The translations under genes were made by a program, and so were the position numbers. From NCBI GenBank assembly GCA_032622095.1, contig CP136064.1:182636209-182700208 (forward strand): DNA of 64,000 nucleotides, in the 5' to 3' direction. Below the pieces are notes generated by a model, which was given only the letters and a program-made list of their open reading frames with translations, was not told where the DNA came from and searched no databases. Positions 49,178 through 61,670 of this stretch are shown piece by piece. The stretch is from Siphonodentalium dalli. Lineage: Eukaryota > Mollusca > Scaphopoda > Gadilida > Siphonodentaliidae. Each line of letters begins with the position of its first letter. Position 1 is the first letter of the stretch.

Positions 49178-51735
49178 TCAGCGACAGCAAACACATAAAA
49201 TGAATACAGCCAGCAAACATCCTATCAAATTCCGAAACTAAACACCTATGGGGAAACGGCTTGTCCGGCGATTAACTTGACGGAAACCTCAGAAAAGAAT
49301 TTTGGATAATTATTTAGAGAACAACTGCAGTCTTTCAGCGTAGAAGAACAAAAGATCGAGTTACTTGCATTGGCGAAACGTTTGTCTGATGTTGAGTCGA
49401 CCACGAACAAACATATCTGCTACAAAGTCACCTATTCATAAGCAATCGTACACTTCAAAATTCACCATTGTTTTCATGGCTGCCCAACAAAGACTATAGG
49501 AGGGCTCACATCAGGGAAAAGATATATTTAAGTAGAATGGAATTTCACACCTATACAATCCGAACTTATAAAAAATTTTCCCGAGAGGGTCTTATGTAGG
49601 ATAAAACTAGAATCGATAGGGATGCGTGTCAAATAATGCATCAATCAAATACTGTGGTCTGACCGTACAACTGATCCACAACCGCAGAAATACCTTTAAG
49701 TCCGAAAATATAGGCATCACAAAGCGAGTTGGTGTGACTTTTAACGTCCACTGTAGACTTGAAAGCCAAGTTTCATTTATTCCACTGACATAATAATTCC
49801 AAGTCCCTGTACTGGCGATAGTCGTGCAAGATGGGCACCTCAAAAAACAAAATGCCTCTGAGTCTCGTATGACATAAAAATTATCGTTGTAAGTAATGGA
49901 AACTAGTTTTTTTTTATGGTGTAGCAAAAATGGCAACCATGCCTATATGTGGCATAGCCAACGGTGGTATATATGTTGCAATTGATTACATTTTTGCTGC
50001 ACAACGTACATCGCCATAAATCGCATCGTTTTCATTAATTATAAGGTTTGCGACTGCATAAGTGTGAAAGTGTATTTCTGAGGTATTTATCTTCCACGAT
50101 GACCGTCAGGGATTTGAAATATGTGAGTTGAATCACTGCAGAAGAAATTGGGCCTCAATTGGGCAATGGACGTGCCCATTCTCTTTTTATTTTGTGAGAC
50201 ACCTGGCCACCCTCTCGGAAAAAACAAAAACGTTTTAGTAATATAGACGCGCTTTTATGACATGAGGCAGCTGAGAGGCATAAGGTCGAACATTATAGGA
50301 GTGAATTCAGGATTGCCAACAACAACCCATGAAAGGTACTGGCCAATAGTTCAGCTCCAGCTAAAGGCAGAACTGTTTGTCTATATTTGAGGTAGAAACT
50401 AGCCTTCTTCCCTATAATGATGAACTCTAGGCCCCATCTATGGTTGGCATTAACATTATCCATGTGGCGCAGCTTGGAAGGACATAATTGTGGTGTGATA
50501 TATATGTTGTGGCAATGCATGTAAAGGCAACTGGGATACAAATGTACAGTTCTAAGATTTAATGAATAACAAGCCGATACGGTACCTCGTTCGCAACGCA
50601 ACCTGAGGTGTTATAACCAAAGTCAGAGTTGGATTTCAATGTCCGTTTGATCTGTGAGAAAATAAATAGGGTCCCTCCAATGGTTTTCCTGAAACAGTCG
50701 TCGATGCTATTTATTTGAAATTTCGCAGACCACATCGGCAATCAATAGCCATACAGCTTCAGATGCAGATCTGAAAACAGAACACCACTTGGACACTTGA
50801 GTCCCAGTTGCCTGTATATGCATAGCCACAACATATATCACAGATTTGCATGTACACTGACTAGAAAACACCGAATTGTTTTCCCTCGGTACTCATTTTC
50901 ACCATTGGAAGCCGGACCTGCCCATGATATAGGGTTAGGAAAAAAATACACACATTGAGCGAAATTGGTATTGAAAAACCCTTCTCTTGATTAATCCTTT
51001 TTTGGTCCAATTTATGAGCCTGAAAATTTAAATTCATTTTGGTATCTATAATTTGCCTTAATATTTGTTTGGGAAAAATTACATGGCACTGGAAAAATCT
51101 GCAACGGGAACTCAGAACCCACCCACCGCCTGTACCTCCTCCTATCTGGGTTTATTAGCGAATAGCGACCTCTACCGAAACAAGAAAATACCCGTCATGT
51201 TGTCCCAGAACCAGTTCTATATATCGAAAGATAGGCAATGTATTCACATCTGATTTTGAGGTACAAAACAGGAACATATTCCCAATGTCCCCTCAACCCC
51301 AGAAATTAAAAGTTTATTTTTTTTTATTTTAAAGCATGTTAAAGGTAAAAAAGACACTTCAGCCCAAGATGCATTCGACGGAAAGTATAGTATATGACAT
51401 TTTTGAATTAAACCAGTATATATAGATGAACAAATAAAAGCTCAAGTTAGAATTTAAGAATCAAATTATAATTAAATATGAAAGAAAAGTATTCAAATAG
51501 AATTAGTGAAGTACACTAGAATAAAACAAATAATAAAACTAAAACTTTCTTCATCCTTCACAATCCGCAAGGGTTAGTCCCACTTCGCCGATCTGCTTAA
51601 ATAAACATCGCGGCGGCGGGTGGATTAGGGTACTGGTGAGGTGTGATTCTTAGCTAACAGTGTTAAGTTGAGCCATTCTTATCATTATTAGTTTATTCTG
51701 ATCGTCAAGTTGAGACATTACAGAGATGTATGGAG
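49178..51735. other. No gene recognised
   Basis: Contains reverse-strand ORFs of 109 codons (49607-49936), 102 codons (50293-50601) and 60 codons (50559-50741), the last two overlapping in adjacent frames. They might be decayed parts of one coding sequence, but I see no domain. Confidence 0.3.
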
Positions 51736-53645
51736 AATAATACGAAGCATGTACGACAATATAAAATTATGTGTGAAAAATAATAATTCGCAATCAGACT
51801 TCTTTATCAGCCAGATTGGTTTATTTCAAGGTGACCTCTTTTATTTTCTTTGTTTGTGAACGATATACAAAGTTTTCTGAGCGACTGTGCAATCTCAAAC
51901 TTGAACTATTTTGATGAGAAATACTTTGAACATATTGGCTGTTTTATAAATATATTGTGTTTATTATATGCAGATGATCCTCTCAGACTCGGAGGACAAT
52001 ATGCATCGTGCACTTTCAGCATTCGCTGATTATGCCGAGGCATGGAATCTGCAAGTTAATACAATGAAAACGAAAATGGTAATTTTTACAAACAAATGGT
52101 CAAAGAACTTACCAATATTCACTTATAGGGGCCAAGAAATACAAATTCTAAAAGAATTTAAATACCTCGGTATTAAATTATTTTACAATGGTAGATTCTG
52201 TCAATCGATTAAAGGCACGTGCGGCCTTAATTGTCGAAAATATTCATATTTGTTCCAAACACCGTAAACAGAAAAACATTAAAACGCACACAGTTTCGTT
52301 CATATACACCATGACCATCGCGTAAACAGCATGTTATCATAAAGACCTACTATATTTTACCTAAGCAAGAGCGTGATTGTGTCACAGAAGACAGCACAAT
52401 GCTACTGGCTAATCACACACAAATGGCATAAACGCTCTTTATTAGTTCCATATCAGGTATTCACCAACAAAGAACGCTCTTTATGTTTACCATCATAATA
52501 TAAACAAACACCAGAAAAGTAACTTTTTATGCTTTTGTTTACATAACAATGGTCAAACATATGACCATAACATACTGTTTATGCGATATTTCTTATTTGT
52601 ATACGGACAAAGTCTATCTACATTTTTATGTTCTTTCTGTTTGTGGCGGTTTTTTGACGGGTGGAGATATTTTCACAGGATACCCACCGCCAAGGCCAAC
52701 CGTGTCTTTAAGCAGACCCAGAATACAGCAACGAGAGCAATGTATGGCCTTTTGAATAGAACAAGAAAGCTGAAGCTGCCTCTAGATATTATGTTTAAAT
52801 TGTTTGACTCTATGATTATGCCGATTATGCTGTATGGTGGTGAAGTTTGGTGTTTCGAGAAAACTCAAATTTTGGAGACCATACATCTTAAATTCTGCAA
52901 AATTATCACAACAATGAAGTCTAGCACACCAAACTACATGGTATATGCAGAATTGGGGAGATACCCCGTAATGATCGAAATTAAGTGCCGAGCAATATCA
53001 TATTGGTCAAAACTAGTATCGCACGAAGGATCAGAATTAGCTAAAAATGTATTCCTTCTACTCAGGTATCTCAATGATGGTGATGCCATACTACAAAACA
53101 AGATTAAATGGATTTCGTTTATCAAAGAAACTCTGCGAGAAGTAAATATGGAAAGTGCGTGGCAGAATCAGTCACCACTAAGCAAGACAGACATGAAACA
53201 CATGAAAGCGAAATTAATAGAGCAACACACATGTTGCCTCTTCGGCAATCTAGATATAGCTATTTCAAGCCGTGCCATATTTTATCGAAACATAAAGGAT
53301 TCTGTCAGATTGAGCCGATACTTAGTATATATGCCATCTCATCTAGCTACGTATTTACAGAAATTTAGAACAGCCAATCACAGACTACCGGTAGAGCAAT
53401 GCAGATGGAATAAAAGTACATGTAAAGACACGAAATGCCCGTTATGTGGCGAAAATGTATGTGATGAATACCATTTTGTTATTTTGTGTACTGAACTCAA
53501 CGATCTGCGAGAAACCTATAAACCGAAGTATTACTGGGAAAACCCTAACAGAAATAAATTCTACAGACTGCTGTCACTGCTTAACATAAGTATATTGAAA
53601 AGAGTGAGCATTTTCTTAAAATTAGCATTTATAAAGTTACCATGA
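51736..53645 (+). mobile_element. Non-LTR retrotransposon ORF2 fragment: reverse transcriptase to C-terminus, broken
   Basis: Frame-broken + strand remains of a LINE ORF2. From 51736 comes SMYDNIKLCV and IGLFQGDLF (palm/finger signature), then after a frameshift near 51845 FVNDIQSFLSDCA and the catalytic LLYADD at 51961-51978, then another frameshift and SEDNMHRALSAFADYAE. The coding sequence is interrupted at 52213-52707 by a MITE and resumes in phase with QTQNTATRAMYG. The C-terminal part has MLYGGEVW, TPNYMVYAELGRYPV and a zinc-type CPLCGENVCDEYH. Stop at 53643-53645. The 5' end is truncated, as usual for LINEs. Confidence 0.88.
52213..52707 (+). mobile_element. TTAA-targeting MITE family J inserted in the LINE (495 bp)
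   Basis: AGGCACGTGCGGCC at the left pairs with GGCCAACCGTGTCT at the right; TTAA flanks both sides (52209-52212 and 52708-52711). Removing the element and one TTAA restores the LINE reading frame (CQSI-K-QTQN). TTAA targeting is typical of piggyBac and Kolobok transposases. It carries two 'aacgctctttat' motifs. Confidence 0.88.
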
Positions 53646-54046
53646 AGCAAGTATTACATTATATTATATATAATGTAAATATTATATGAAACCATTTCAG
53701 AAAACATATTCCCAAATGTATTAGCATTATTTGTATTTATTATCAATATCATATAATATGATGAACTCATTTATTGATATATATGTATGTTGTGTATTGT
53801 TTGTATAATGTTGTGTAAATAAGTTGTATGGCATGTTGCAACTTAGATGTTGACTTTGCTAATAAACAATTCAACAATTCAAGATATTATATATTATGTA
53901 TATATTATATATGGCATAATAATAGAAGGTAGAAAGGTTGGACAGTGTTCGGTTGTTTTAGTGTGCCAGGCGGGGTGGTAATAAGCCTCAGGCGGACCTG
54001 AATATTTCTAAGACCTTAACAAACACTGATAGATTTTTAACTGTCT

Positions 54047-54697
54047 TTTGATTTCGGCTAGTTTGTAAGTGTTCGGTCCTTGGTAGTAGTAGGGTTTCAG
54101 GTATATTATTCTAAGTTCATTAAGTTCCCTACACTTCAGTACCACGTGGTATTCATCGCCGATTTCGAGATTACAGAGAGTGCAGATTCTGTCGGAATAA
54201 TCGGTATTCGTCCAAGCACCGAGTTCTATAGGGAGTTTGTAGTTTCTTGTGCGGAAAGCTAAAATATTGTTAACTGCTCTGTTATCATCAAGGGATAGGT
54301 AATTCTCTCGTTCAAAATTTGACTTTATAATCCGGTAAAATGCGAATTTTCTTGATCCCGATATTGTTGATCACCACTCTTGAATGTATATGTCACGTAG
54401 ATTACCGGTAGTTGTGCGATTGAAGCTTTTCAAGCTTGGTAAGTGTTGGTTGGTCCAGACACTACTCATACCTAAGCTGTTAAGGATGTCCCGTATACCA
54501 ATAATCAGTGGATTGTTAAAAACATTATCACAATATAAATAATACATAACATAATACAAAATAAGAGGCAATCTATTGGTTGGCATGCAGATAAGCTTAG
54601 CCAAATACGAGAGGGAACGGGTTTTGATTCTCACCGTTATGGTGCATATTCCAAATAGACACCACATGCAATGTCGCAGCTTCATTAGTAATAGCAT
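54047..54697 (-). mobile_element. Non-LTR retrotransposon ORF2 C-terminal fragment, reverse strand
   Basis: Minus-strand codons KTRSLSYLAKLICMPTNRLP and LNSLGMSSVWTNQ align with the same region of the copy at 52.9-53.2 kb. Further on, in shifted frames, are FRTRNYKLPIELGAW and the zinc-type CTLCNLEIGDEYHVVLKC. A different copy, decayed, oriented opposite to its neighbours. Confidence 0.8.
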
Positions 54698-54859
54698 CCT
54701 GCCTGAAATTCATCAGCAACACTCATAGGGACATCTTGATAAATGATATCATAACGACCGCAGATAGGAACCCCCTAGTACTTGCCAAAGTCAGGGATTA
54801 TCATATTTGCAGAAGTAAAGTCCCATAATGTATTTGGTTGCAGTCACAACAGTTGCCTT

Positions 54860-56271
54860 AAACAGCGTAGAGGGAAAGAAGGCTCCACTCCAATTCACGA
54901 GAAACTGACTGCTGACATATATACTTTGTTACTTTATCTTGTTGATCAAGACACGCCACTGGGAGAAATGCTGAGCAAAACTGTCGGGTCGGTGTTCCAG
55001 TATCGAGACGACTCTATCGCACTAACCCCGAGAGACATTGTAAATACATGTAGAACGGATTGCATCTAATGCAAAGCACACGTCGTTAACATGCTTTCTC
55101 ATAACGGTGCACGGTCACAGAAAATTCTGGACGAAATCCCACACATAAAACAAACTGTGACTAGCCTTGAGTCCCGATTGTCTGACATTGAACGTGGAAC
55201 GACACATAACGACAATAACACAGAAATAAACAATAAGCTGGGTGACATACAAGTTGTTGTAGGAAAAATCGAGGTTGCGATGACAGAAAACACACAGAGA
55301 CTGGAATCAAAAGAGTTGAAAACAGAGCGACTTATATCTGAGAGAGTAGATGACATGGATAACTGCGAGTCCGAAATAAAGGGCATCAAGTCTGATATAG
55401 TCGAGCCCATCGACCGAGCTCGATATGTAGTTCATGCTGTGAACAGAAACTCGGGGTCAATCGGTTCATTAAATGAGAAAGTAAACAGAATGTCACAGAG
55501 ACAGGCCGAATTTATAAGTGACTCAAGTAAAATGGAAGAAAATTTCGAAAAAATGGCCACTGCATTGCGTACGTTTGGAGATTCAATCTGTGACAAACTG
55601 GATGAGTTCTCTGAATTCATCACCGAAATGGTTCAGAACCTGGCAGCAGAGAGAGATGACGCAAATGCTACTGCTGGAGACCCACATGAGGACGGATTTT
55701 CTTCTCGTCATACTGATGAGTCCATTGGTGGCGATTGTGAATATAATGCATGGGAACACGATTGCCAGCGCTCAGACTGGTCGGAACGATCGAGGAGCAT
55801 GCGGGATAACTCTACATCTAACCCAAACCACGAACGAGACAATGGTGACAAACACACACGTGAACATGAGAACGAAGACGATGATGGGTGGACACACGTC
55901 AGGTATGGCCGTAAACATCACGACAGTGGGGACAGATCCCACTCGAAGGGCACTGGGAGAGATCGCTCAGATTGGGATGATGCAGATGTATACCGTACAG
56001 TCACTGAGTATCCGATCCAGACAACCCGGCTCTTCGTGTCACATATTCCTGACCACTTTACCGCCGAGGATCTGGCTCACCATTTGTTTGATATGAACGT
56101 GAAATTCACCATTAATTTGTTCGTTTGTTCCGCTTACGTAAAAGTGGCATTCTGTCTGCTCGTATCAATGTTGATTTAAATCATGCTATGTACTGCAAAG
56201 GGCCAGATTGTTGGCCAAAATACGTCACATGTAGCGATTGGGTACCATCAAACTCATCCAGAACCCAGTAA
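54860..56271 (+). mobile_element. Non-LTR retrotransposon ORF1, degenerate
   Basis: A + strand frame from about 54860 (STPIHEKLTADIYTLLLYLV) hits one in-frame TAA at 55067-55069, then continues as 362 codons from 55091. This part has a long coiled-coil-like heptad region, an Asp/His/Arg/Ser-rich linker, and a C-terminal RNA-binding-like start (TTRLFVSHIPDHFTAEDLA). A single-base frameshift near 56128 moves the rest to another frame: SARINVDLNHAMYCKG and CWPKYVTCSDW, ending at 56271. ORF1 proteins of this type coat the retrotransposon RNA. Position directly before an endonuclease start supports the assignment. Confidence 0.72.
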
Positions 56272-56412
56272 TTTTTCATCATATATACAAAATATCAAGG
56301 TGTGTCTCAAGCTGTAAACATATTAATCCCATTCGCGTTATATAATCCGTAGTTATTTATCAGATACCAAAACAGATCCTCTTATGATTTGAATAACTCA
56401 GTGTGGTTCAGA

Positions 56413-57830
56413 ATGTTAAATTTCTTAACTTGGAATTGCACTGGACTCATGTCTAGTAACTTGTACCTGGGTAACACTCTTAATAGTCCGGGGGGGGGAG
56501 TCGGAAAAAAATTCCAGGCACGTATGATCATTTTAATTTTTTCCGGCCTTGGGGGACCACCCACCCAATTTCTTCCGTTTCCGGCCTTTTTTTCCAGGCA
56601 ATTTTGGACACCCACCCTTGTTTTTCCGTTTCACAAAAATTTTTCCCGGTCAGTTTTGGACACCCACCCCCTAAATTTGAGAAAATTATCAATTGACCAA
56701 CCAAATAGCTGATTATCCCTGATTATCCTGCATTATCAGCCTTTAACCATGAAGAGTCTCTAACAGTATGTGACTGACTGCAGCTGATTTTGTCAATAAA
56801 CAAACTGAAAGTGGCAACAACACACAGCAAATCTTCTTTCAAATTATGGTAAGTAAAGCTTGTATATTCTAGTTTTCAACAATCTGTTCTTGCAAAAAGC
56901 TATAACTATTATCATAGCTAAAGCATATATAAAGAAAATACTTCTTAAAGTTATTGCCCATAATTTTATCAAAACATGTGGAAATACATCTGTTCACCCC
57001 AGTTCATCCCAGTTTGAAGAATAATACTAATACCAAACATAACCATGATATACCCGCATGACTCTTCTTGGGGCATCTCAGAAACCAGAACTGAGGAAAC
57101 ATGTTATAGCGTGTAATGGCAGGCTGGTAGCCACTGCCTGAAGTAATAGGCTTCGTAATAATTGGGAATAACATATGGATGGATAGCCCAATCTCACTTC
57201 TTTTTTGCTCACGATATCAGTGACGATAAAATCTTTGTTACTGTGATTAACATTACAAGCTGATCCACATTAACTTGGAAAATAATTTGAAATTGTTCAA
57301 GCTGGCCCGGCTGGCCTTCAATTTATATGTTAAGATTTTATGTTTTACGTTGTCAAAAGTCTATTTTATTCCATTATTTATTATATCTTTATTTCCATGT
57401 CACATATGGTCAAGTGTGCTTTCATTTTATTGCTTATTTTTAGCTGAGTTCTGCATAGTTATTCTTATTTTGTTGTATCAGTAGATGGAATCCTGATTAA
57501 ATTTTATTTTTCCAATAGCGCAGTTTCTTGTTCTATCAAGTTGAATTTGGGTTATTGTTGGCCATTGTGCAACTGATCCAACTTCTGATAACCTCTATAT
57601 ATAGTATAGCATTGCTATTAACTATATATGACTTGTGTCTGTTCAAAACACATCAAAATAAGACTCAATAGCAGAAATGGAAAAAAAACTGCTTTTCGGA
57701 CCCGAGAGACACCCACCCACCCCATCATACGTGCCTGGAATTGTTTTTAGACCCCCCCCCCCTGAATAGTCTGGATATTGATATAGGCACGATTTCGCGG
57801 TCCGTTTCCGATTGGTCCGTTTTTTACTAC
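56413..57830 (+). mobile_element. LINE ORF2 endonuclease start, split by a transposon
   Basis: MLNFLTWNCTGLMSSNLYLG at 56413-56472 is the typical first strand of the AP-like endonuclease of LINE ORF2, 140 bp after ORF1. It is cut at 56488 by the family D element; beyond it (57765 on) the same frame continues with NSLDIDIGTISRS, matching the next strand and helix. Only the first ~40 codons remain. Confidence 0.65.
56489..57764. mobile_element. C-tract-ended transposon family D, long copy 4 (1276 bp)
   Basis: C plus nine G then AGTCGG at the left, and CCCCCCCCCCCTG at the right; flanks AATAGTC (56482-56488 and 57765-57771) identical. Shared tips 'ttccaggcacgtatgat' pair with 'atcatacgtgcctggaa'. 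The interior is AT-rich and has no ORF above 70 codons. Confidence 0.82.
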
Positions 57831-57954
57831 TTTGTTTATGTTTGCGTGCATTCGATTTACGCGGTTGCTGTTGACTGTCAGTCATATTCAGACCGATGTG
57901 AACTATGACCCCGGAGTGGGCGTCTGATAATAAATCATTAAATTGATCGATGAT

Positions 57955-58108
57955 TACCCGCGGAAAATTTCGATAAAGAGTGAGTCTATGTCATCAGTTT
58001 TGGATTCCTGAAAGAGCAGTATATCAAAATTGTTTATGTGTTCATGGAATTCTGGGTCATTAAGTTTTGAGATAAGCCCACACCCATTAAGAGAGACACT
58101 TAATTTGG
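57955..58108 (-). mobile_element. LINE endonuclease fragment, reverse strand
   Basis: Minus-strand codons VSLNGCGLISKLNDPEF followed by FDILLFQESKTDDIDSL match the N-terminal region of AP-like endonucleases (Asn-x-Cys-Gly-Leu, then the Gln-Glu-Ser/Thr-Lys catalytic strand). Only about 50 codons survive. Confidence 0.65.
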
Positions 58109-58426
58109 GTCACACCCGGGCTGTCCTATGTCCGCTGAGTGGTACTCGTCGGTTCACTTGAGAACTGAAAAGAAGGATTAGCTTGATTGTCCACGCTTGC
58201 ACTATCTGTCAGGGTGTCTGGGGTGATCAATGAGTTTGTGGGTTTTCCCCGTCCTCGACCTGCTTTCGGATTGGGCTTGAGTTGTACTGATTTGGTCACC
58301 ATCCGTTATGATACCCCATGCAGTTGTACCAACAACATACTGTTCACTGAGTGTGTACTCATGAATATATCACTATATACCATGGAGTATATAAAATAAC
58401 GACATTCCACATACTCCATCAAAATC

Positions 58427-60799
58427 ATGGCTGGTAATCAAGTTATTGTTGCATTCATCCATAACTCCAAAGGAGGCAGACATCTCGTTTACGGCCACTT
58501 CAAATTCCGTCTTAAATCACAGAAACCCCCAAACGCTCACTGGGTCTGCTGCAATAAAGACTGCCGATCAACCATCAACACAAGAAACGACATCATAAGT
58601 TCTCAAATGAAACCACGCAACCACGACTCTGACATGGAACAGGTAATTACTGTCGTTATTATCAAGTTATTTATTGAGTTTTCTATATACAACATCAAAA
58701 CAATCCTAAAATTTCAATTTATTTTTTATTTATTTCTTTTAATTGTATTTATAATGGTATAATTTGTATATTTCAGATTATAGCCGACTCGGTCTTAGAA
58801 GACCTAAGAAAAGCTGTACGGCACGATTTCAAGACAGTTACTTCCTTATACCGCGAACAGATGACGTCCATGAGATCCGACGGGACAGACCCTCTTAATA
58901 GAGCCCGAAGCCGCCATCGCACGCCGCCGCCGCCAGCCATATTGGCCACAAGCCGCCGCCAGCCATATTATTTCTAACGCCAGCCACATTTAAAAATCTC
59001 CGCCGCCGGAATTGTAAAATGGCTGAGCCGTGTGCATGGGCTTATATGTCAAGCACAACTGTACTGTGAATCGCAAGGAACTAAACCGCATTGCCTAATA
59101 TTGGAATACTCGCATGGACACGTCATGGTTGTTATATTATCAGAACACCTGGCCCCTTAATGTGGAATAGACTATCCCAATGTATGCTTCCATATAACTG
59201 AATGGGCGCATCCATTCGGTATTGAAAGGGTTAAAATATAAATTGTATATATCGACAACACCCAGTCTCAGACATCACTGGCATTTGTTAATATATAGAC
59301 ATAAGAATAGAAAATAGTTTGAAATATTATATATCATTACTATCGGGTTCATCATTCAATGATGCATGCATATATCGCAAGATGACAGTGGTGATAGCAG
59401 TCTGAAGTCGACAGCTGCAGTCCCAATGTAACTACTTATACCGATTAGATGGGGAAACTATATAGTATATCCATGCCAGTCCTTCGTGAATTTTCGCCAT
59501 AATGGAAAAGCCCAACATCAAAAGATTACGTGTGGTCTGGAATTATACGGGTTCACCACAAACGCTAAAAAAACGGCGTCTATAACCGGTAACAGGGGAT
59601 TAGGAACATTTCGGAAACGAAAATACGCTGAATGATAACATTTCAGCCGGCTGAGCCGCCATATTTCGTCAGCCACGAACGTCGTGACTGAGCCGGCTTA
59701 GCTGGCTAACCAGCCACGAAAATCGGTTGAGCCAGCCATGAAAACAATTTGTCGTGGCTTCGGGGTCTACCTCTTAACATAGCCAAGGCTCCCACATTTT
59801 ATTCAGTTAGCTCGTCACTGTACAGATCCCGAGCACAGACGCGACCAACACTTCCCAAGACTCGTTCAGCCATCAACTTGCCCGAATCCTACCAACAGAC
59901 GACAGCCGGTGACAATTTTCTTTTAGGTTCTGACGGTGACAGCAACAAAATTATGGTATTCGCAACAACTTCAAACTTGCAACTGCTCAACGACGCCTCC
60001 ACATACTACAGCGACGGGGCATTTGAAAAATCACCAAAGCTATTCCATCAGTTATACACCATACATGCATCCGTGGACAACAAGATGCTGCCATTAATTT
60101 ACGGGTTACTGGCAGACAAGACTAAAGCCACCTACGTTAGATTCTTCGGAATAGTAAAAGAAAAGGGAAACGACATCGGAATCGACCTGCAACCGGAACA
60201 AGTATTCACCGACTTCGAACTAGCCGCTCAAAGCGCCATCGCCCAAGTGTTCCCTACGTCGAATATAAAAGGTTGCCACTTTCATTACGGACAAGCCATA
60301 TACAAGTATGCGACCGACAAATGCAAACTACGAGACGAATATACAGTCGACCATGAGAACCATGGTGGATCGACAAGTCGACGACCGAGTCACGAAGTTC
60401 CTGGACTACGTCACTTCATACTAGATTGAAGAAACCTTCCCAATTGCCGTCTGGAATCACCACGACACAGTCGGGCCCAGAACAACGAACCATATCGAAG
60501 GGTGGTATAGAAAACTACAACGAATCATAGCCGGCTCACACCCCAACGTATACAGTCTCATTGACTTCTTCAAACAAGAACAGACCTACTCCGAATCAAC
60601 AATTCTTCAGCTGAGTGGCGGTGGAAAGGTGGCACATCGACGCCGAAAATACAGGGCCATCGACAACTAACCGCGCCACTTCAAGAGAGTTCTGCGAGTG
60701 GGCGAAATCGACATTTTGACATTCCTAGATAACGTTTCCAACATCAGCGGTCGTTTTTATAGTCCAATAGTAAAATTATGTGTTTATTGTTGCCTGTAA
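58427..60799 (+). pseudogene. FLYWCH-MULE transposase gene, interrupted and frame-broken
   Basis: Exon 1 (58427-58642) starts MAGNQVIVAFI and encodes a FLYWCH-type zinc domain (VYGHFKFRLK, HWVCCNKDC, MKPRNHDSD; one His of the final pair seems replaced). A 134-bp intron (58643-58776, GTAATT...TTTCAG) leads to IIADSVLEDLRKAVR. The coding sequence is cut at 58910 by an 860-bp transposon, resumes at 59780 and contains the MULE core: YSDGAF (first Asp, 60013), FTDFELAA (second Asp, 60211), KGCHFHYGQ and, in a shifted frame, NHIEGWYRKL (Glu, 60497). A frameshift near 60355 and stops at 60422 and 60668 break it; decayed C-terminal codons reach 60797. Mutator-like transposases of this kind are common in invertebrates. 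Confidence 0.85.
58911..59770. mobile_element. 860-bp inverted-repeat transposon inserted in the MULE gene
   Basis: GAGCCCGAAGCCGCC at the left pairs with GTGGCTTCGGGGTCTAC at the right. Flanks CTCTTAATA (58902-58910) and CTCTTAACA (59771-59779) match at 8 of 9, and excision with one copy restores the frame (PLN-IAKAP). A 9-bp duplication is typical of Mutator-type transposition. Subterminal zones repeat 'gccagccatatt' and 'agccagccac'. A family C end fragment (GAAAGGGTTAAA) lies at about 59225. Confidence 0.8.
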
Positions 60800-61670
60800 T
60801 TTATCTCATATATTTTGTTCAAGTTTCTATTTAGAATGTATGTTATTCGTTTTGTTAACTATATATTATCTTAACTCTTAAAATAAATCAAAATGTTCAA
60901 TTCAAAGTATTTAAACTTGTCTTCTCTGAAACCACCGAATACACAGATCAGCCCAAAAACCCTAAACTACCCCAGCTACACCACCTCAACACACGCTTAG
61001 CGGCATCTCTTTGAAGAACGGATTAGTCACACCTGACCCGAAATCCACGCCACCGGTGAAGTGGGACCAAGTCGACCGCATATATATAAAATATGTCATG
61101 CGTGCAGTAAAACGTTTATCCGCGAGACACTGAGAAGTTAATTTGTGGCTTAATGTGAATTGCAATGAATATCACTGGTTTTAAATCTTACTGGATCTAT
61201 TATTTATCCCTAATGCTGAGGCCATAACAAAAATCCTAAAAGTTTGCAGTGACATACATTTTAAACATTAGCTGTTCGGTATACCATATGTTATTATTAA
61301 ACATAGCCACTAAATTGTCTTGCTAAACATTTATACTGATATATGTCACAGTGCATTGATCATTGTGTTAACCAGGTACCTTAATTCGGAATCTGGGGCA
61401 CACGGGGACATCACGCCGACCATATAAAGTTGTCGAGTCACGCTCAGAGACCGATATATTATACAGTTGCCATTTACAGGTGTTTTTTGTTCTGTTGCCG
61501 TGATTATATCTTCAATCCCGATATGCAGAAAGCAAAAGAAAAGCAATCCGCGAAGGAAGAAATGGCACTTAGAAAGGTAAGACAATTTACTACTTCTTCA
61601 CCTTCGGATACGTTCACAAATGGCAAATTTACTTGGCAGTTTTTTATGTAATCGTCGCAGAGAGCTGTGT
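60800..61670. other. No gene confidently recognised
   Basis: One possible first exon: ATG at 61522, codons MQKAKEKQSAKEEMALRK, followed by AAG|GTAAGA at 61576. The donor is good but 18 codons without a downstream partner are not enough to call a gene. Confidence 0.2.

Noticed and set aside
49607-50741. Reverse ORFs that could be exons of one gene
   Set aside because: I could not find consistent splice sites or a recognisable domain.
61522-61578. Short ORF followed by a good splice donor
   Set aside because: Eighteen codons without a partner exon in the window; mentioned only as a possibility.
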